DNA of 64,000 nt from an uncultured Pelagibacteraceae bacterium (GTDB lineage: Bacteria; Pseudomonadota; Alphaproteobacteria; Pelagibacterales; Pelagibacteraceae), in the NCBI GenBank assembly GCA_902592265.1, contig CACJDV010000002.1, positions 24,622 through 88,621 on the forward strand, in the 5' to 3' direction. Position numbers and translations under genes: made by a program. The notes under the pieces are model-generated. The model saw nothing but the letters and a program-made list of their open reading frames with translations. It did not search any database and was not told the DNA's origin. Positions within the stretch are counted from its first letter, which is position 1, and each line of letters begins with the position of its first letter. This document shows, piece after piece, positions 1-11,183 of this stretch.

Positions 1-294
1 TCTACCAATAATCTTTAACTTTATTTTTTGTTTATTTAAATCTTCAATTTTTTCTTTAAGAAAATTTTCCAAAAGATTAAACAGAAAATTGATTTCTTTT
101 TTTGGCCTCTTCCAGTTTTCTGTTGAAAAAGCATACAAGGTAAGAAATTTTATATTATTTTTAATTGTTTCTTTAATAATTTTTTCAACCGTATTTAAAC
201 CAGCTTTATGACCAGCATTTCTTGAATTTTTATACTTCAACCCCCACCTACCATTACCATCCATGATAATGGCTACATGTTTTAATGGGTTCAT
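1..294 (-). CDS. uppS: Isoprenyl transferase / undecaprenyl diphosphate synthase, partial (runs off window start)
   Basis: Minus-strand translation MNPLKHVAIIMDGNGRWGLKYKNSRNAGHKAG... contains the UppS signature HVAIIMDGNGRW; lies directly downstream of frr with ATGA overlap. Confidence 0.9.
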   Translation of the reverse strand, partial: MNPLKHVAIIMDGNGRWGLKYKNSRNAGHKAGLNTVEKIIKETIKNNIKFLTLYAFSTENWKRPKKEINFLFNLLENFLKEKIEDLNKQKIKLKIIGR

Positions 295-842
295 ATCGTC
301 ATTATTTCTTTTTCTTTTGTTGAAACTTTTTCATCAACTGTTGCAATATGTTTGTCTGTAATTAATTGAACGTTTTTTTCAAAAGATTTTTCTTCATCCT
401 CACCTATTTCTTTAGATTTTAAAAGTTTTTTTAATTCTTCATTAGCATCTCTCCTTATATTTCGAATTGCAACTTTACATTTTTCACCCATTGCTTTTAT
501 TAATTTTTTTAGTTCTATTCTTCTCTCTTCATTCAATCCAGGAATAGGAAGTCTAATTAATTGTCCATCTACTTGAGGATTAAGTCCTAACTCAGATTTT
601 TTTATAGCTGCATCTACTAAAGGCACATTATTTTGGTCCCATACTTGGATATTAATCATTCTAGGCTCTGGTGTTGTAATACTTCCAATTTGATTAATTG
701 GCATTTGTTGTCCATAAACATCTACTTTTACAAGATCCAGCATCGCTGAATTAGCTCTTCCAGTTCTTAGTGAGGATAGCTCTTTAGAAAATACCTCAAT
801 CGCTTTATCCATTTTGAGGCTATGTGATTTTTCATCGAACAT
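291..842 (-). CDS. frr: Ribosome recycling factor
   Basis: 183 aa, SLRTGRANSAMLDLVKVDVYG, RRDANEELKK; adjacent to tsf. Confidence 0.97.
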   Translation of the reverse strand: MFDEKSHSLKMDKAIEVFSKELSSLRTGRANSAMLDLVKVDVYGQQMPINQIGSITTPEPRMINIQVWDQNNVPLVDAAIKKSELGLNPQVDGQLIRLPIPGLNEERRIELKKLIKAMGEKCKVAIRNIRRDANEELKKLLKSKEIGEDEEKSFEKNVQLITDKHIATVDEKVSTKEKEIMTI

Positions 843-1694
843 TTATTCGCCTATTTTAATTCTGCTGAATTCCTTTATTTTCAAATCGTTTACAGCAAGT
901 TCTTTTAAAACATCTTGAACTTTCTTTTTAGGCTCCATCACCCAAGCCTGAGTCATAAGAGCATTTTCTTCTTTAAATTTATTCATTTTTCCTAAGCTAA
1001 TCTTTTTAGCTATGTCCTCTGGTTTACCAGAATTTTTAAGCTCTTCTGTTATTAATTCTTGCTCTTTATCAATAATTGCTTTGTCAATTAATGTTGACTC
1101 TAAAGCTAAAGGATTTGAAGCTGCAATATGCATTGATAATTGTTTACCAAATGTTTTTACATTTTCAGAATTTTCTTTAGTTTCCAACGAAACAATCACT
1201 GCTAGTTTTGCCAGGTTGTCCTTAACCACTGTATGTAAATATTGATAATTAGTCGAAGAAGAGTTTGAGATAGTTTTTGTTTGTCCAATAGTTATTTTTT
1301 CTCCAATTTTAGCAATCAAAGCAACCAAATTATCCTCAACTGAGGAACCATTTTTCATTTTAGCTTTATTAAGATTTTCAAGATTAGAATCATTTTGGTT
1401 ATTTAATTCACTTAGCTCTTTCACAAAATTTATAAAATCATCATTTTTTGCTACAAAATCTGTTTCACAATTAACTTCGATTATTGAAGTCTTTTTTTCA
1501 TCACCACTAATTGCAACAACACCTTCTTTTGCCTCTCTTGACATTTTTTTTGATGCTTTTGAAATTCCTTTTACCCTTAAAATTTCTACAGCTTTATCTA
1601 GATCACCATTAGCCTCTTTTATTGCTAAGTTACAGTCTTTAAAACCAGCTCCTGTAGCAATTCTTAACTTTTTTACTTTTTCGACATCACTCAT
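843..1694 (-). CDS. tsf: Translation elongation factor Ts
   Basis: [46 protein letters not shown] signatures. Confidence 0.97.
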   Translation of the reverse strand: MSDVEKVKKLRIATGAGFKDCNLAIKEANGDLDKAVEILRVKGISKASKKMSREAKEGVVAISGDEKKTSIIEVNCETDFVAKNDDFINFVKELSELNNQNDSNLENLNKAKMKNGSSVEDNLVALIAKIGEKITIGQTKTISNSSSTNYQYLHTVVKDNLAKLAVIVSLETKENSENVKTFGKQLSMHIAASNPLALESTLIDKAIIDKEQELITEELKNSGKPEDIAKKISLGKMNKFKEENALMTQAWVMEPKKKVQDVLKELAVNDLKIKEFSRIKIGE

Positions 1695-1695
1695 A

Positions 1696-2505
1696 CTAAT
1701 TTATCATTTCTTTCTTTTTTTTACTAAATTTTTCCTCTAATTTTTCTCTATCTTTTTCTTGTACAGTCTTAGATGATTTTGTCTCTTTTTTTATATTCTC
1801 TTTTTTCTCAACTACAGGAATTGAACTTTTTGCAGAAATAATTGTCTCTTTAATTAAATTACAATATAAATCTATTGCTCTTCTGGCATCATCATTACCT
1901 GGGATTGGATAATCAATACCATCAGGATTTGAATTACTATCTAATATTGCAACAATTGGGATTCCCAATTTAACTGACTCCTGAATGGCAAGTGACTCGT
2001 AATTTGTATCTATAATAAATACTAAATCAGGAACTTTTTTCATTTCTGCTATGCCACCCAATGATCTTTGTAGCTTATCTTTTTTAACACTCATTTTAAG
2101 AAGTTCTTTTTTTGTAAAACCTCTATTTTCTGACACTAGATTTAATTCTAATTGTTTTAACTTTTTGATTGAATTTGATATAGTTCCCCAATTAGTTAGC
2201 ATTCCTCCTAACCATCTATAGTTTACAAAATATTGATCAGTCTCTTTAGCAACCTCAGCTATAGCCTCTGATGCTTGTTTTTTTGTTGAGACAAATAATA
2301 TTTTTCCATTATTAGATATAACTTCGTGAACTTTTTCTAGCGCAATTTTTGTAAGTTCTAAAGTTTGAGTTAGGTCTATTATATGAATGGAGTCTCTTTT
2401 GCCAAAAATATATTTTTTCATTTTTGGGTTCCATCTAAGTGTTTTGTGTCCTAAATGAACACCCGCCTCTAATAATTGTTGGATTGTAACGTTAGGTATT
2501 TTCAT
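1696..2505 (-). CDS. rpsB: 30S ribosomal protein S2
   Basis: [35 protein letters not shown]; rpsB-tsf order. Confidence 0.97.
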   Translation of the reverse strand: MKIPNVTIQQLLEAGVHLGHKTLRWNPKMKKYIFGKRDSIHIIDLTQTLELTKIALEKVHEVISNNGKILFVSTKKQASEAIAEVAKETDQYFVNYRWLGGMLTNWGTISNSIKKLKQLELNLVSENRGFTKKELLKMSVKKDKLQRSLGGIAEMKKVPDLVFIIDTNYESLAIQESVKLGIPIVAILDSNSNPDGIDYPIPGNDDARRAIDLYCNLIKETIISAKSSIPVVEKKENIKKETKSSKTVQEKDREKLEEKFSKKKKEMIN

Positions 2506-2507
2506 AT

Positions 2508-2580
2508 TTATTCCCGGTTAAGCCACCACAGTAATTTCCAATTAAGGACCGGAGGTATAAAACCAAAAACTGTGTGCGTT
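2508..2580 (-). promoter_or_regulatory. Candidate structured 5' leader of rpsB (ribosomal protein autoregulatory leader)
   Basis: Complementary arms CCGGT (2514-2518) and ACCGG (2548-2552), plus inner TAA/TTA pairing, immediately upstream of the rpsB start on the minus strand. Structured rpsB leaders have been described in SAR11. Confidence 0.45.
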
Positions 2581-2635
2581 TTTGTTAATTTTAGAGACTA
2601 TTTACAAAGATTTTTTTTATTTAACAAGCTTAAAA

Positions 2636-5600
2636 TTATCGAATAATTGCAGAAATCTCTTTATTTCTAATTATATTTAACATTTTTCTATCGATATTTC
2701 TCTTATTCTTAAGTGTAAAATCTAATTCATTATTTTGGTCTCGTATCTTAATTTTAACAACTGTATTTCCATCATTAGGGATAATTTTTGAAATTTCGCT
2801 CAATTCCTCTAATGATTTTAAGTTAAAAAGTACCTCTTCGATTGGTTTATTTATCAACTCTGAAAGTGAGGCTATTTTCTGAACATTTATTCTCTTAAAA
2901 CGATTTTCTTCATCTGAAACAGATTTTGCTAAAGTTAATATTATCGATGATCCCTCTTTTAATATATCTCGATTTTTTTCCAAAACTTCGGAAAAAATAA
3001 ATAATTCAAAAACACTTGTTAGATCAGTTAATTTTAAAACAGCGTAAGAATTACCTTTAGCTGTTTTTCTCTCTACTATTTTTAATAAAGTTGCAGCAAT
3101 ATTTGAATTAATTATCTCATGATCATTATTAAAACTTAAATAGTCTTTTATATTATAGTCTGCAAATATTTCTTTAAATTGATTTAAGGGATGATCAGAT
3201 ATAAAAAAGCCAATTGACTCAAATTCTTTAGATAATCTTTCCTCAAACTTCCAATCATCAATCTTTTTTATTACTTCATTATCCTGCATGTTATTTTCAC
3301 CAAATAAATCAATCTGATTAGTAGATTTATTTTCATAAATATTTTTAGATTTTGTAATAAAATTTGGTATTGAATCGAATAACGAGTGTCTGTTCAAGTT
3401 TATATTATCAAAAGCACCTGCTTTAACTAAACCTTCTAATTGTAACTTATTTATATCTTTTGGATTTACTCTATTTAAAAAATCATTTATCGAGCTAAAT
3501 TTTCCATTTTTCAGTCTTTCTTCAACAATATTTGAAATTGCTTCATATCCAACAGCTTTGATGGCTCCCAATGCATAAAAGAATTTTTCTCCATCTGTTC
3601 TAAAATCGGCATAACATTCATTTATGTCTGGTCTTACTATTTGTATATTTAATCTTTTTAATTCCTCATAAAACTCATTTAATTTGTTTTGATTAGAAAT
3701 GTCCATTGTCATTGATGCAGCAATAAATTCTTTTGGATAATATGTTTTTAAATAAGCAGTTTGATATGAAATAATTGCATATGCAGCTGCATGACTTTTA
3801 TTAAATCCATATTCCGCAAAAGGCTCTATTTTCAAAAATATTCCTGCTGCAACATCCTTACTTATTCCATTATTTACAGCACCAGAAATAAAACTTTGTT
3901 TTTGCTTTTCTAATTCTGCCCTTTTCTTTTTACCCATTGCCCTTCTCAAAATATCTGCTTGACCAGCTGTGAAGCCAGAAAGTTTTTGTGCAATTTGCAT
4001 AACTTGTTCTTGATAAATTATTACCCCATAGGTAGGTCTTAAAATATCTTCAAGTAAAGGATGTAAATAATCAGGTGTTTTTTTTCCATGTTTGCAATCA
4101 TTATAAATTGGTATATTACTCATTGGACCTGGTCTATAAAGTGCTACTAAAGCAATAATATCCTCTATGTGATTTGGTTTCATTTGCATTAATGCTTCAC
4201 GCATTCCAGCACTCTCAATTTGAAATAAACCAACAGTTTTTCCAGATGATAATAAATCAAAAACTTTTTGATCTTCAAAATTTATATTTTCAATATTAAA
4301 TTTTTTATCTTTTTTTCTTAATAGTTTTTGAGTGTTATTTATAACTGTCAAAGTTTTTAGTCCCAAAAAATCAAACTTGATTAATCCAGCATTTTCAGCT
4401 GAGTACATGTCAAATTGTGTTGAAGGTAATAATAAGTTAGATGTTGCGTCCTTATATAGTGGAACAGTCTCGGTTAAATCTTTATCAGCTATGACAACAC
4501 CAGCAGCATGAGTTGCAACATTTCTATTTAATCCTTCTAATTTTAATGAAAGATCTGTAAGTTTCTTTACTCTACTATCCTCATTTATCAGTTTTTGAAG
4601 TCTAGGTTCTCCAGCTATACACTCAGTTAGATTTTGTGGCCTTGATGGATCAAACGGTATCATTTTCGATATACTATCAACAAACCCATAAGCCAGTCCT
4701 AAAACACGTCCAACGTCTCTTATAACCATTCTAGCCTTTAATTTTCCAAATGTAATTATATGAGCTACACTATTTTCATATTTTTTTGTCAAATATTCAA
4801 AAACTAAATCTCTTTTTTCTTCGCAAAAATCTATATCAAAATCTGGCATTGAGATTCTGTCTGGATTCAAAAATCTCTCAAAAATTAAGTTAAATTTTAT
4901 TGGATCAACATCAGTTATTGAAAGACACCAAGCGACCAGAGAACCAGCACCAGATCCTCTACCAGGTCCAACTGGTATATCATTTTCTTTCGCCCATTTT
5001 ATATAATCAGATACAATTAAAAAATAACTTGCATAATTCATTTTAATTATGATTTCTAATTCATGATCTAATCTATCTTTGTATTTTAAATAATTCTTGT
5101 CAGATAAAAAATCTTTATCATTTAAGTTAAATAAGTTTATAAATTTTTTATTGAGACCATCTATTGAGTTTTTCTTCAAAATTTCATCAGCGCTAATACC
5201 TTTGTCAGAACTGATATTGGGTAATATAGGTTTAGACGATAAGGGTCTAAAATTACATCGAAATGGAAAATTATAATTATTTTCTAATGCCTCTGGTAAA
5301 TCGGCAAACAAATCAACCATTTCTGAACTACTTTTAAGGTAATGATTGTTACTAAATCTAACTCTATTTTTTTCATTAACATAAGTCTTATTTTTTATAC
5401 ATATCAATGCGTCATGCGCTTCGTGCATATCTTTATTGATATAGAACACTTCATTAGTTGCGATTATAGGAATATCTAATTTTTTTGAACTGATTAAATT
5501 AAATTTTTCAAACTCTTTTTCATTTTGGTCACCATGACGTTGTATTTCAATATAAAATCTATCTCCATAATTAGATTTCAGTTTTGAAAAAATTTCACTA

Positions 5601-6073
5601 ATTTCCGAAAATTTACCTTTATTAAATAACTGTCCAAATAAGCCATTAATTGTTCCAGAGAATATTGCTACACCCTCATTGTTATTTAATAATTCATTTA
5701 AATCTAAATGAGGGTCAGAAAGTTCATCATTTTTTAAGTAAGATAAAGAAGACAAATTTATTATTGTTTTGTAACCGTTCTCATTCAAAGCAAATAAAGG
5801 TATTAGACCAGTTGTATCATTAAATTTAAAATTGATTTGTGTTCCAATTATTGGTTGAGACCCAGATTTAGATAATTTTTCAGCAAACTCTAATGCACCA
5901 CATAAATTAGAGGTATCACATAAACCCACTGCTTTTAACTTACTGTCTTTTGTAATATCTTTTAAATCATCTATCTTAACAGCTCCCTCACATATAGAAA
6001 ATTGAGAGTGTATTTTTAGATGATTGAAATTTGAGGAATTAGACTCTTGCATTAATGGTTTTAATATTACCAT
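2636..6073 (-). CDS. dnaE: DNA polymerase III subunit alpha
   Basis: PHP domain at N-terminus; VGPGRGSGAGSLVAW, SMPDFDIDFCEEKRDLVFEY motifs. Confidence 0.97.
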   Translation of the reverse strand: MVILKPLMQESNSSNFNHLKIHSQFSICEGAVKIDDLKDITKDSKLKAVGLCDTSNLCGALEFAEKLSKSGSQPIIGTQINFKFNDTTGLIPLFALNENGYKTIINLSSLSYLKNDELSDPHLDLNELLNNNEGVAIFSGTINGLFGQLFNKGKFSEISEIFSKLKSNYGDRFYIEIQRHGDQNEKEFEKFNLISSKKLDIPIIATNEVFYINKDMHEAHDALICIKNKTYVNEKNRVRFSNNHYLKSSSEMVDLFADLPEALENNYNFPFRCNFRPLSSKPILPNISSDKGISADEILKKNSIDGLNKKFINLFNLNDKDFLSDKNYLKYKDRLDHELEIIIKMNYASYFLIVSDYIKWAKENDIPVGPGRGSGAGSLVAWCLSITDVDPIKFNLIFERFLNPDRISMPDFDIDFCEEKRDLVFEYLTKKYENSVAHIITFGKLKARMVIRDVGRVLGLAYGFVDSISKMIPFDPSRPQNLTECIAGEPRLQKLINEDSRVKKLTDLSLKLEGLNRNVATHAAGVVIADKDLTETVPLYKDATSNLLLPSTQFDMYSAENAGLIKFDFLGLKTLTVINNTQKLLRKKDKKFNIENINFEDQKVFDLLSSGKTVGLFQIESAGMREALMQMKPNHIEDIIALVALYRPGPMSNIPIYNDCKHGKKTPDYLHPLLEDILRPTYGVIIYQEQVMQIAQKLSGFTAGQADILRRAMGKKKRAELEKQKQSFISGAVNNGISKDVAAGIFLKIEPFAEYGFNKSHAAAYAIISYQTAYLKTYYPKEFIAASMTMDISNQNKLNEFYEELKRLNIQIVRPDINECYADFRTDGEKFFYALGAIKAVGYEAISNIVEERLKNGKFSSINDFLNRVNPKDINKLQLEGLVKAGAFDNINLNRHSLFDSIPNFITKSKNIYENKSTNQIDLFGENNMQDNEVIKKIDDWKFEERLSKEFESIGFFISDHPLNQFKEIFADYNIKDYLSFNNDHEIINSNIAATLLKIVERKTAKGNSYAVLKLTDLTSVFELFIFSEVLEKNRDILKEGSSIILTLAKSVSDEENRFKRINVQKIASLSELINKPIEEVLFNLKSLEELSEISKIIPNDGNTVVKIKIRDQNNELDFTLKNKRNIDRKMLNIIRNKEISAIIR

Positions 6074-6722
6074 TAACTATTTCCAACATGCAATCTGACT
6101 TTTTAGCAAAAAATCTATTATGAGTTGCAAATATAATCATTCTGTTAGCATTTATTTGTTTTTTTAAAAGATCAAAAACATTTTTTGCTGTTACTAGATC
6201 TAAACTTCCAGTTGGTTCATCGGCTAAAATAATTTGGGGATCGTTTATTAAAGCTCTAGCTATTGATACTCTTTGTTTTTCACCTCCAGAAAGCTCAGCA
6301 GGATAGTGGTAGATTCGATTTGATAAACCAACTTTTTTTAATAATTGTTTTGATTTCATTACAGATATATCTTTATTCTTCTCTATTGTAAGATTTGCTA
6401 AGTATACGTTTTCTAAAGCTGTAAAATCTGGAAGTAAATTATCTTGTTGGTATATAATTCCAATTTTATTAGCTCTTAAAATGTCATTATAGTTGGAATT
6501 TTTGAAATCAATTTGTTTATTTCCATATTTCATTATACCACCTGATGGTCTATCAATTAATGATAACAAGTTTAGTAATGTTGATTTTCCTGAACCAGAA
6601 GGTCCCATTAAAGAATAAATTTTTCCAAGTTTAAAATTATAAGTAAGTTTTTTCAAAACCCTCAAATTTTTTTGGTGTGTAAAAGACTTTGAAATATTTG
6701 ATAGTTTAATAAAATTACTCAT
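6039..6722 (-). CDS. lolD: Lipoprotein-releasing ABC transporter ATP-binding protein LolD
   Basis: Walker A GPSGSGKST, signature LSGGEKQRVSIARAL; adjacent LolC/E permease. Confidence 0.9.
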   Translation of the reverse strand: MSNFIKLSNISKSFTHQKNLRVLKKLTYNFKLGKIYSLMGPSGSGKSTLLNLLSLIDRPSGGIMKYGNKQIDFKNSNYNDILRANKIGIIYQQDNLLPDFTALENVYLANLTIEKNKDISVMKSKQLLKKVGLSNRIYHYPAELSGGEKQRVSIARALINDPQIILADEPTGSLDLVTAKNVFDLLKKQINANRMIIFATHNRFFAKKSDCMLEIVNGNIKTINARV

Positions 6723-7947
6723 ATTTTAATGCTTTAACTGGATCTAGTTTTGCTGCTTTCAAGGCAGGGAAAATTGAAACAATAATTGTAATAATTATTG
6801 AGCATAGTGAGATTAATAAAATTGATGGTGGATTTATCTCCGAAGGCATAGTACTTAAAAAATATATTTCCTCTGGAAACAAGCTTATATTAAATAATGT
6901 ACTTAAAAATTGTCTTAAATTTTCAACATAGATTGAAAATGTTACGCCAAGGATAATTCCAAAAATTGTAGCAGTGGTTCCTATTATTACTCCAACTAGA
7001 AAAAATATTTTTATAATTGATTTATTAAGTACACCGATAGATTTTAATATTGCAATATCTTTTGTTTTATTTTTGACTAATATTGTTAAACCAGAAATTA
7101 TATTGAAAGCAGCTACAATAATAATTAAAGACAATATTATAAACATTACATTTCTTTCAACTTTAAGAGCTGAAAAAAGTGCACTATTCATATCTGACCA
7201 AGAATAAACAAATTCATTTTTAAAAATTTTCTGTACTATTTCTTTTTGGTCTTCAATTTTTTGTGGATTTTTAAGGTAAATTTCTAAATTTCTATCATCT
7301 TTATCAAAATTAAAAAATTCTTCTAGAGTTGATAAATTAATAAAAGCTATATTGTTATCAAAATCTATAAGTCCACTCTCAAAAATTGATACGACCGTAA
7401 AAGTTTTTTGTTTAGGAATATTCCCTATTATTGTCTCAATTCCACTTGAGGACATTATTGTAATATCATCTCCTATATCAAGATTAAGAGTAAAACTAAG
7501 CTCTTTTCCAATTGATATGAAATTTTTACTTAAATTATCTCTATTTCCTAAAAAATTTTTATTTTTTACTAATTCTAGTTTAGAGAAATCACCACTTGTA
7601 TAACCTCGCAGCATTATTCCCTTTGAAGTCTCACTTTTAATCATTATAGCCTCACCTGAGTTGCTTAAAATCAATTCATTAGAAATAAGTTTTAGATTAT
7701 TTTGTTTTAATTTTTCAATTTCGATTATATTTTCATATGGTTTGACAGTTATATGGGCATTGAAACCAACTATCTTATTAATTAGTTCTGTCCGAAAACC
7801 ATTCATAACAGACATAACAATGATTAAGACAGCAACACCAAGACTGATACCTATAAATGAAAAAATTGAAATAACATTAAGAAAGCCGTCTTTTTTTCTA
7901 GCTTTCAAAAACCTAAAGGTAATTTCTTTTTCTAAAGTAGAAATCAA
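6715..7947 (-). CDS. Lipoprotein-releasing system transmembrane protein LolC/E family
   Basis: 410 aa permease, FLKARKKDGFLNVISIFSFIGISLGVAVLIIVMSVMNGF typical of LolC/LolE. Confidence 0.9.
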   Translation of the reverse strand: MISTLEKEITFRFLKARKKDGFLNVISIFSFIGISLGVAVLIIVMSVMNGFRTELINKIVGFNAHITVKPYENIIEIEKLKQNNLKLISNELILSNSGEAIMIKSETSKGIMLRGYTSGDFSKLELVKNKNFLGNRDNLSKNFISIGKELSFTLNLDIGDDITIMSSSGIETIIGNIPKQKTFTVVSIFESGLIDFDNNIAFINLSTLEEFFNFDKDDRNLEIYLKNPQKIEDQKEIVQKIFKNEFVYSWSDMNSALFSALKVERNVMFIILSLIIIVAAFNIISGLTILVKNKTKDIAILKSIGVLNKSIIKIFFLVGVIIGTTATIFGIILGVTFSIYVENLRQFLSTLFNISLFPEEIYFLSTMPSEINPPSILLISLCSIIITIIVSIFPALKAAKLDPVKALKYE

Positions 7948-9278
7948 TTTTTTTCTTTTTGTTTTTTAATTATTTTTATTATTTCAGCTATTTCTAATTT
8001 TTGAGTTTCTTTTCCAACTTCTTTAAATTCTATAGAGTCACCATCGGTTTGTTTACCTATTATTATTTGGTAAGGAGCGCCTATTAAGTTCATCTTTTTT
8101 ATTTTTGATGAAAAATTTTCATCTGTATCATCAATTATTGCATCAATGTTATTTTTTTCTAATTGAGAATTAATCTTGTTTGCTTTTTCTAAAGTTGAAT
8201 TATCATTTTTGTTTATCATTGGTATTATTCCAATATCGTATGGTGCAACAGATATTGGCCATTTCATGATTTCATTTTTCTCATCATATTTTGCCTCTAT
8301 TATTGCACCCACTAATCTTGAAACTCCTATGCCGTAAGAGCCCATTTTAACAAAATCTTTTTTACCACCAGGAAGATCTACAGATGCTCCCATTGGTTTT
8401 GAATATTTGTCACCAAAATAAAATATATGACCAACCTCAATACCTTTGGTTTTCAATCTATTAGTTTCTGAGACTTTTTTTTCAAACTCATCCTTATTAA
8501 ATTTTTCGTCAGTAACTGAATAAAAATCTTCATATTTTTTTCTTAATTCTTCTAGAGATTTTTTCTCTAATACTGTACCTTCGCTTTTTAAATCAAAAAT
8601 TCTTTTATCCGTATAAATTTTACTTTCACCAGTTTCGGCTAAAATAATAAACTCATGAGAAAGATTACCTCCTATGGGACCGGTGTCAGCAGCCATTGGG
8701 ATGGCTGTAAGATCTAATCTTTTAAAAGTTTTTAAATAAGACAAGAAAAATTTATTATAAGAGAACAAAGCTTCCTCATCAGAGATATCAAATGAATAAG
8801 CATCTTTCATATAAAACTCCCTGCACCTCATTATTCCAAATCTTGGTCTAATTTCATCTCTAAATTTCCATTGAATATGATATAAAAGTTGCGGAACAGA
8901 TTTGTAAGATTTGACTGAAGCTCTAAATATGTCTGTTATAAGTTCCTCGTTGGTTGGACCATAAAGCATTTCACGATCTTGACGATCTTTTATTCTAAGC
9001 ATTTCTTCACCATAGTCCTCGTAACGCCCACTCTCTTTCCATATTTCACTTGATTGTATAGTTGGCATCAAAATTTCTTGAGCTCCAATTTTGTTTTGTT
9101 CTTCTCTAACAATTTGTTCAATTTTTTTCATTACTTTGAAACCTAATGGTAACCAAGAGTAAATTCCGGCTGATGATTGTTTAATCATTCCCACACGTAA
9201 CATTAATTGATGCGATTTTATTTTAGCTTCTGAGGGATTGTTTTTTAAGATCGGAATAAATGACTGCGAAATATACAT
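7944..9278 (-). CDS. proS: Prolyl-tRNA synthetase
   Basis: QSSAGIYSWLPLGFKVMKKIEQIVREE, PTNEE, short alphaproteobacterial type. Confidence 0.96.
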   Translation of the reverse strand: MYISQSFIPILKNNPSEAKIKSHQLMLRVGMIKQSSAGIYSWLPLGFKVMKKIEQIVREEQNKIGAQEILMPTIQSSEIWKESGRYEDYGEEMLRIKDRQDREMLYGPTNEELITDIFRASVKSYKSVPQLLYHIQWKFRDEIRPRFGIMRCREFYMKDAYSFDISDEEALFSYNKFFLSYLKTFKRLDLTAIPMAADTGPIGGNLSHEFIILAETGESKIYTDKRIFDLKSEGTVLEKKSLEELRKKYEDFYSVTDEKFNKDEFEKKVSETNRLKTKGIEVGHIFYFGDKYSKPMGASVDLPGGKKDFVKMGSYGIGVSRLVGAIIEAKYDEKNEIMKWPISVAPYDIGIIPMINKNDNSTLEKANKINSQLEKNNIDAIIDDTDENFSSKIKKMNLIGAPYQIIIGKQTDGDSIEFKEVGKETQKLEIAEIIKIIKKQKEKN

Positions 9279-9279
9279 T

Positions 9280-9525
9280 CTAGGTGATTATATTTCTTAT
9301 ATTTAAATATTCAAATTTCATAAGTAAGTAAATGATTATAAACAAAACTGTTGTAATTCCAGTACAATAAACAAATTTCTTTAACATTTTTGGATTTTCT
9401 GGAGAACCTGGATCCTCTCCTTCAATTTTAATCACTTTATTTCTCTCTACATCTATTGGTAGAATTGCAAAGAAAATAATCCACCAAATGATTATGTAGA
9501 TTATTGCTAATCCTGTGGGGCTCAT
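9280..9525 (-). CDS. DUF1467-family small membrane protein
   Basis: GLAIIYIIIWWIIFFAILPIDVERN...EDPGSPENPKMLKKF resembles the alphaproteobacterial DUF1467 family; next to RNase J gene. Confidence 0.75.
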   Translation of the reverse strand: MSPTGLAIIYIIIWWIIFFAILPIDVERNKVIKIEGEDPGSPENPKMLKKFVYCTGITTVLFIIIYLLMKFEYLNIRNIIT

Positions 9526-11183
9526 TAGATCTTCACCAAATTAATATTAGCAAAAGGTTTTTTCCCAGTTTTTTCTTTACTAAACTTACGGCATGCAATT
9601 TTAAGTGCATCTATTAAATTATGTTCTTGTTGTTTATTGCCGAGTTTAAATGTTCTTGTTGTTTTTTCAATTTCATCCTCTAATCCGTATAAAAACTCCT
9701 CTTTTTCATAAACAGGTAATCCTCTAAAAGTAATTATAGGATTGTTATGAATATTTCCCTTTGGAGTAATTAGAATTGTCACTTCCAAATAACCATTACT
9801 ACTTAAATTTCTTCTATCCTTTATAGATTGGGAATCCTCTTCAACACTAATACTTCCATCTAGATATAATCTTCCACTTGGTGCTTTGTCGTAAACTTCT
9901 GGTTTATCTCCAGGATATAATTTTACAATATCTCCATTTTCTACTTGAACAGGATGAGGAACCTGCATTTCTTTAGCAAAATTGATATGCTCTATCATGT
10001 GTCTATGTTCTCCATGAACTGGAATAACACATTGTGGTTTAACCCATTGGTACATATCTCTAAGATCCTCTCGATTTGGATGCCCTGATACGTGAATAAA
10101 CTCTGTTTCTTCAGAGATCACCTCAATACCATCTTTCACTAATTGATTATGAAGTTTATAAAGTTTTTTTTCATTGCCTGGAATGATTTTTGATGAAAAA
10201 ATAACAGCATCATCTTTTTCAACAAATACATCTGGATGAATATAATTAGCAATTCTCATCATTGCACCCATTGGTTCACCTTGACTTCCTGTGCATAAAT
10301 AAAGAATTTTTTCTCTAGGGAAATTTTTTGCATCTCTAGGATCAATAGGTTCAATTGTATTTTTTAAATATCCACATTGTTTTGCAGCCTTATAAATTCT
10401 ATGCATTGATCTTCCAACTAAAGATATTTGTCTTCCAGATTTTTCAGCACAGTAAAAAGCTGTCTCCATTCTTGCAACATTTGATGCGAATGAAGTAATG
10501 ATAACCTTTTTTTTTAATCGACTAACTATATTTATCAAATTTTTTCTTACATCTAACTCTGATCCTGATCTTCCAGCACTGAAAACATTTGTAGAGTCAC
10601 AAATCATAGCTAAAACACCTTCATCGCCTATTTCCTTTAATCTTTTAGAATTAATCTCATCACCAATTAATGGATTAGGATCAACTTTCCAATCTCCAGT
10701 ATGTAAAATTACTCCAGCTGGGGTTTTAATTCTCAAACCATTGGGCTCTAATATTGAATGTGTTAAAGTAATGTATTCAATTTCAAAATTTTCTAATGAG
10801 ATATTTCCATTTAATTCAACGATTTTCAGATCTTTAGTTATATCAATATGCTTCTCTTTAAATTTTTCCTTTATTAAAACTGCAGTAAAAGGTGTTGCGT
10901 ATATCTTGCATTTAAGTTTTGGCCATAAATGAGCGATTGCACCAATGTGATCCTCGTGGGCATGGGTGAGAACTATACCTAGTAGATTATCTTTCTTTTC
11001 AACAATAAAACCTGGGTCTGGATAAATTAAGTCTATACCAGGAAGCGTATCGTCTGCGAAAGTAACACCGATATCAACCATAATCCATTTATGATCACCT
11101 GGTAAACCGTAGCCGAACAAATTCATGTTCATACCAATTTCACCAGATCCCCCAAGTGGACAAAATAATAGTTCTTCTTTCAT
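9525..11183 (-). CDS. rnj: Ribonuclease J (beta-CASP metallo-beta-lactamase)
   Basis: LTHAHEDHIGAI, LPLGGSGEIGMN-like start, TGSQGEPMGAMMR, SGHPNREDLRDMYQWVKPQCVIPVHGE. Confidence 0.93.
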   Translation of the reverse strand: MKEELLFCPLGGSGEIGMNMNLFGYGLPGDHKWIMVDIGVTFADDTLPGIDLIYPDPGFIVEKKDNLLGIVLTHAHEDHIGAIAHLWPKLKCKIYATPFTAVLIKEKFKEKHIDITKDLKIVELNGNISLENFEIEYITLTHSILEPNGLRIKTPAGVILHTGDWKVDPNPLIGDEINSKRLKEIGDEGVLAMICDSTNVFSAGRSGSELDVRKNLINIVSRLKKKVIITSFASNVARMETAFYCAEKSGRQISLVGRSMHRIYKAAKQCGYLKNTIEPIDPRDAKNFPREKILYLCTGSQGEPMGAMMRIANYIHPDVFVEKDDAVIFSSKIIPGNEKKLYKLHNQLVKDGIEVISEETEFIHVSGHPNREDLRDMYQWVKPQCVIPVHGEHRHMIEHINFAKEMQVPHPVQVENGDIVKLYPGDKPEVYDKAPSGRLYLDGSISVEEDSQSIKDRRNLSSNGYLEVTILITPKGNIHNNPIITFRGLPVYEKEEFLYGLEDEIEKTTRTFKLGNKQQEHNLIDALKIACRKFSKEKTGKKPFANINLVKI

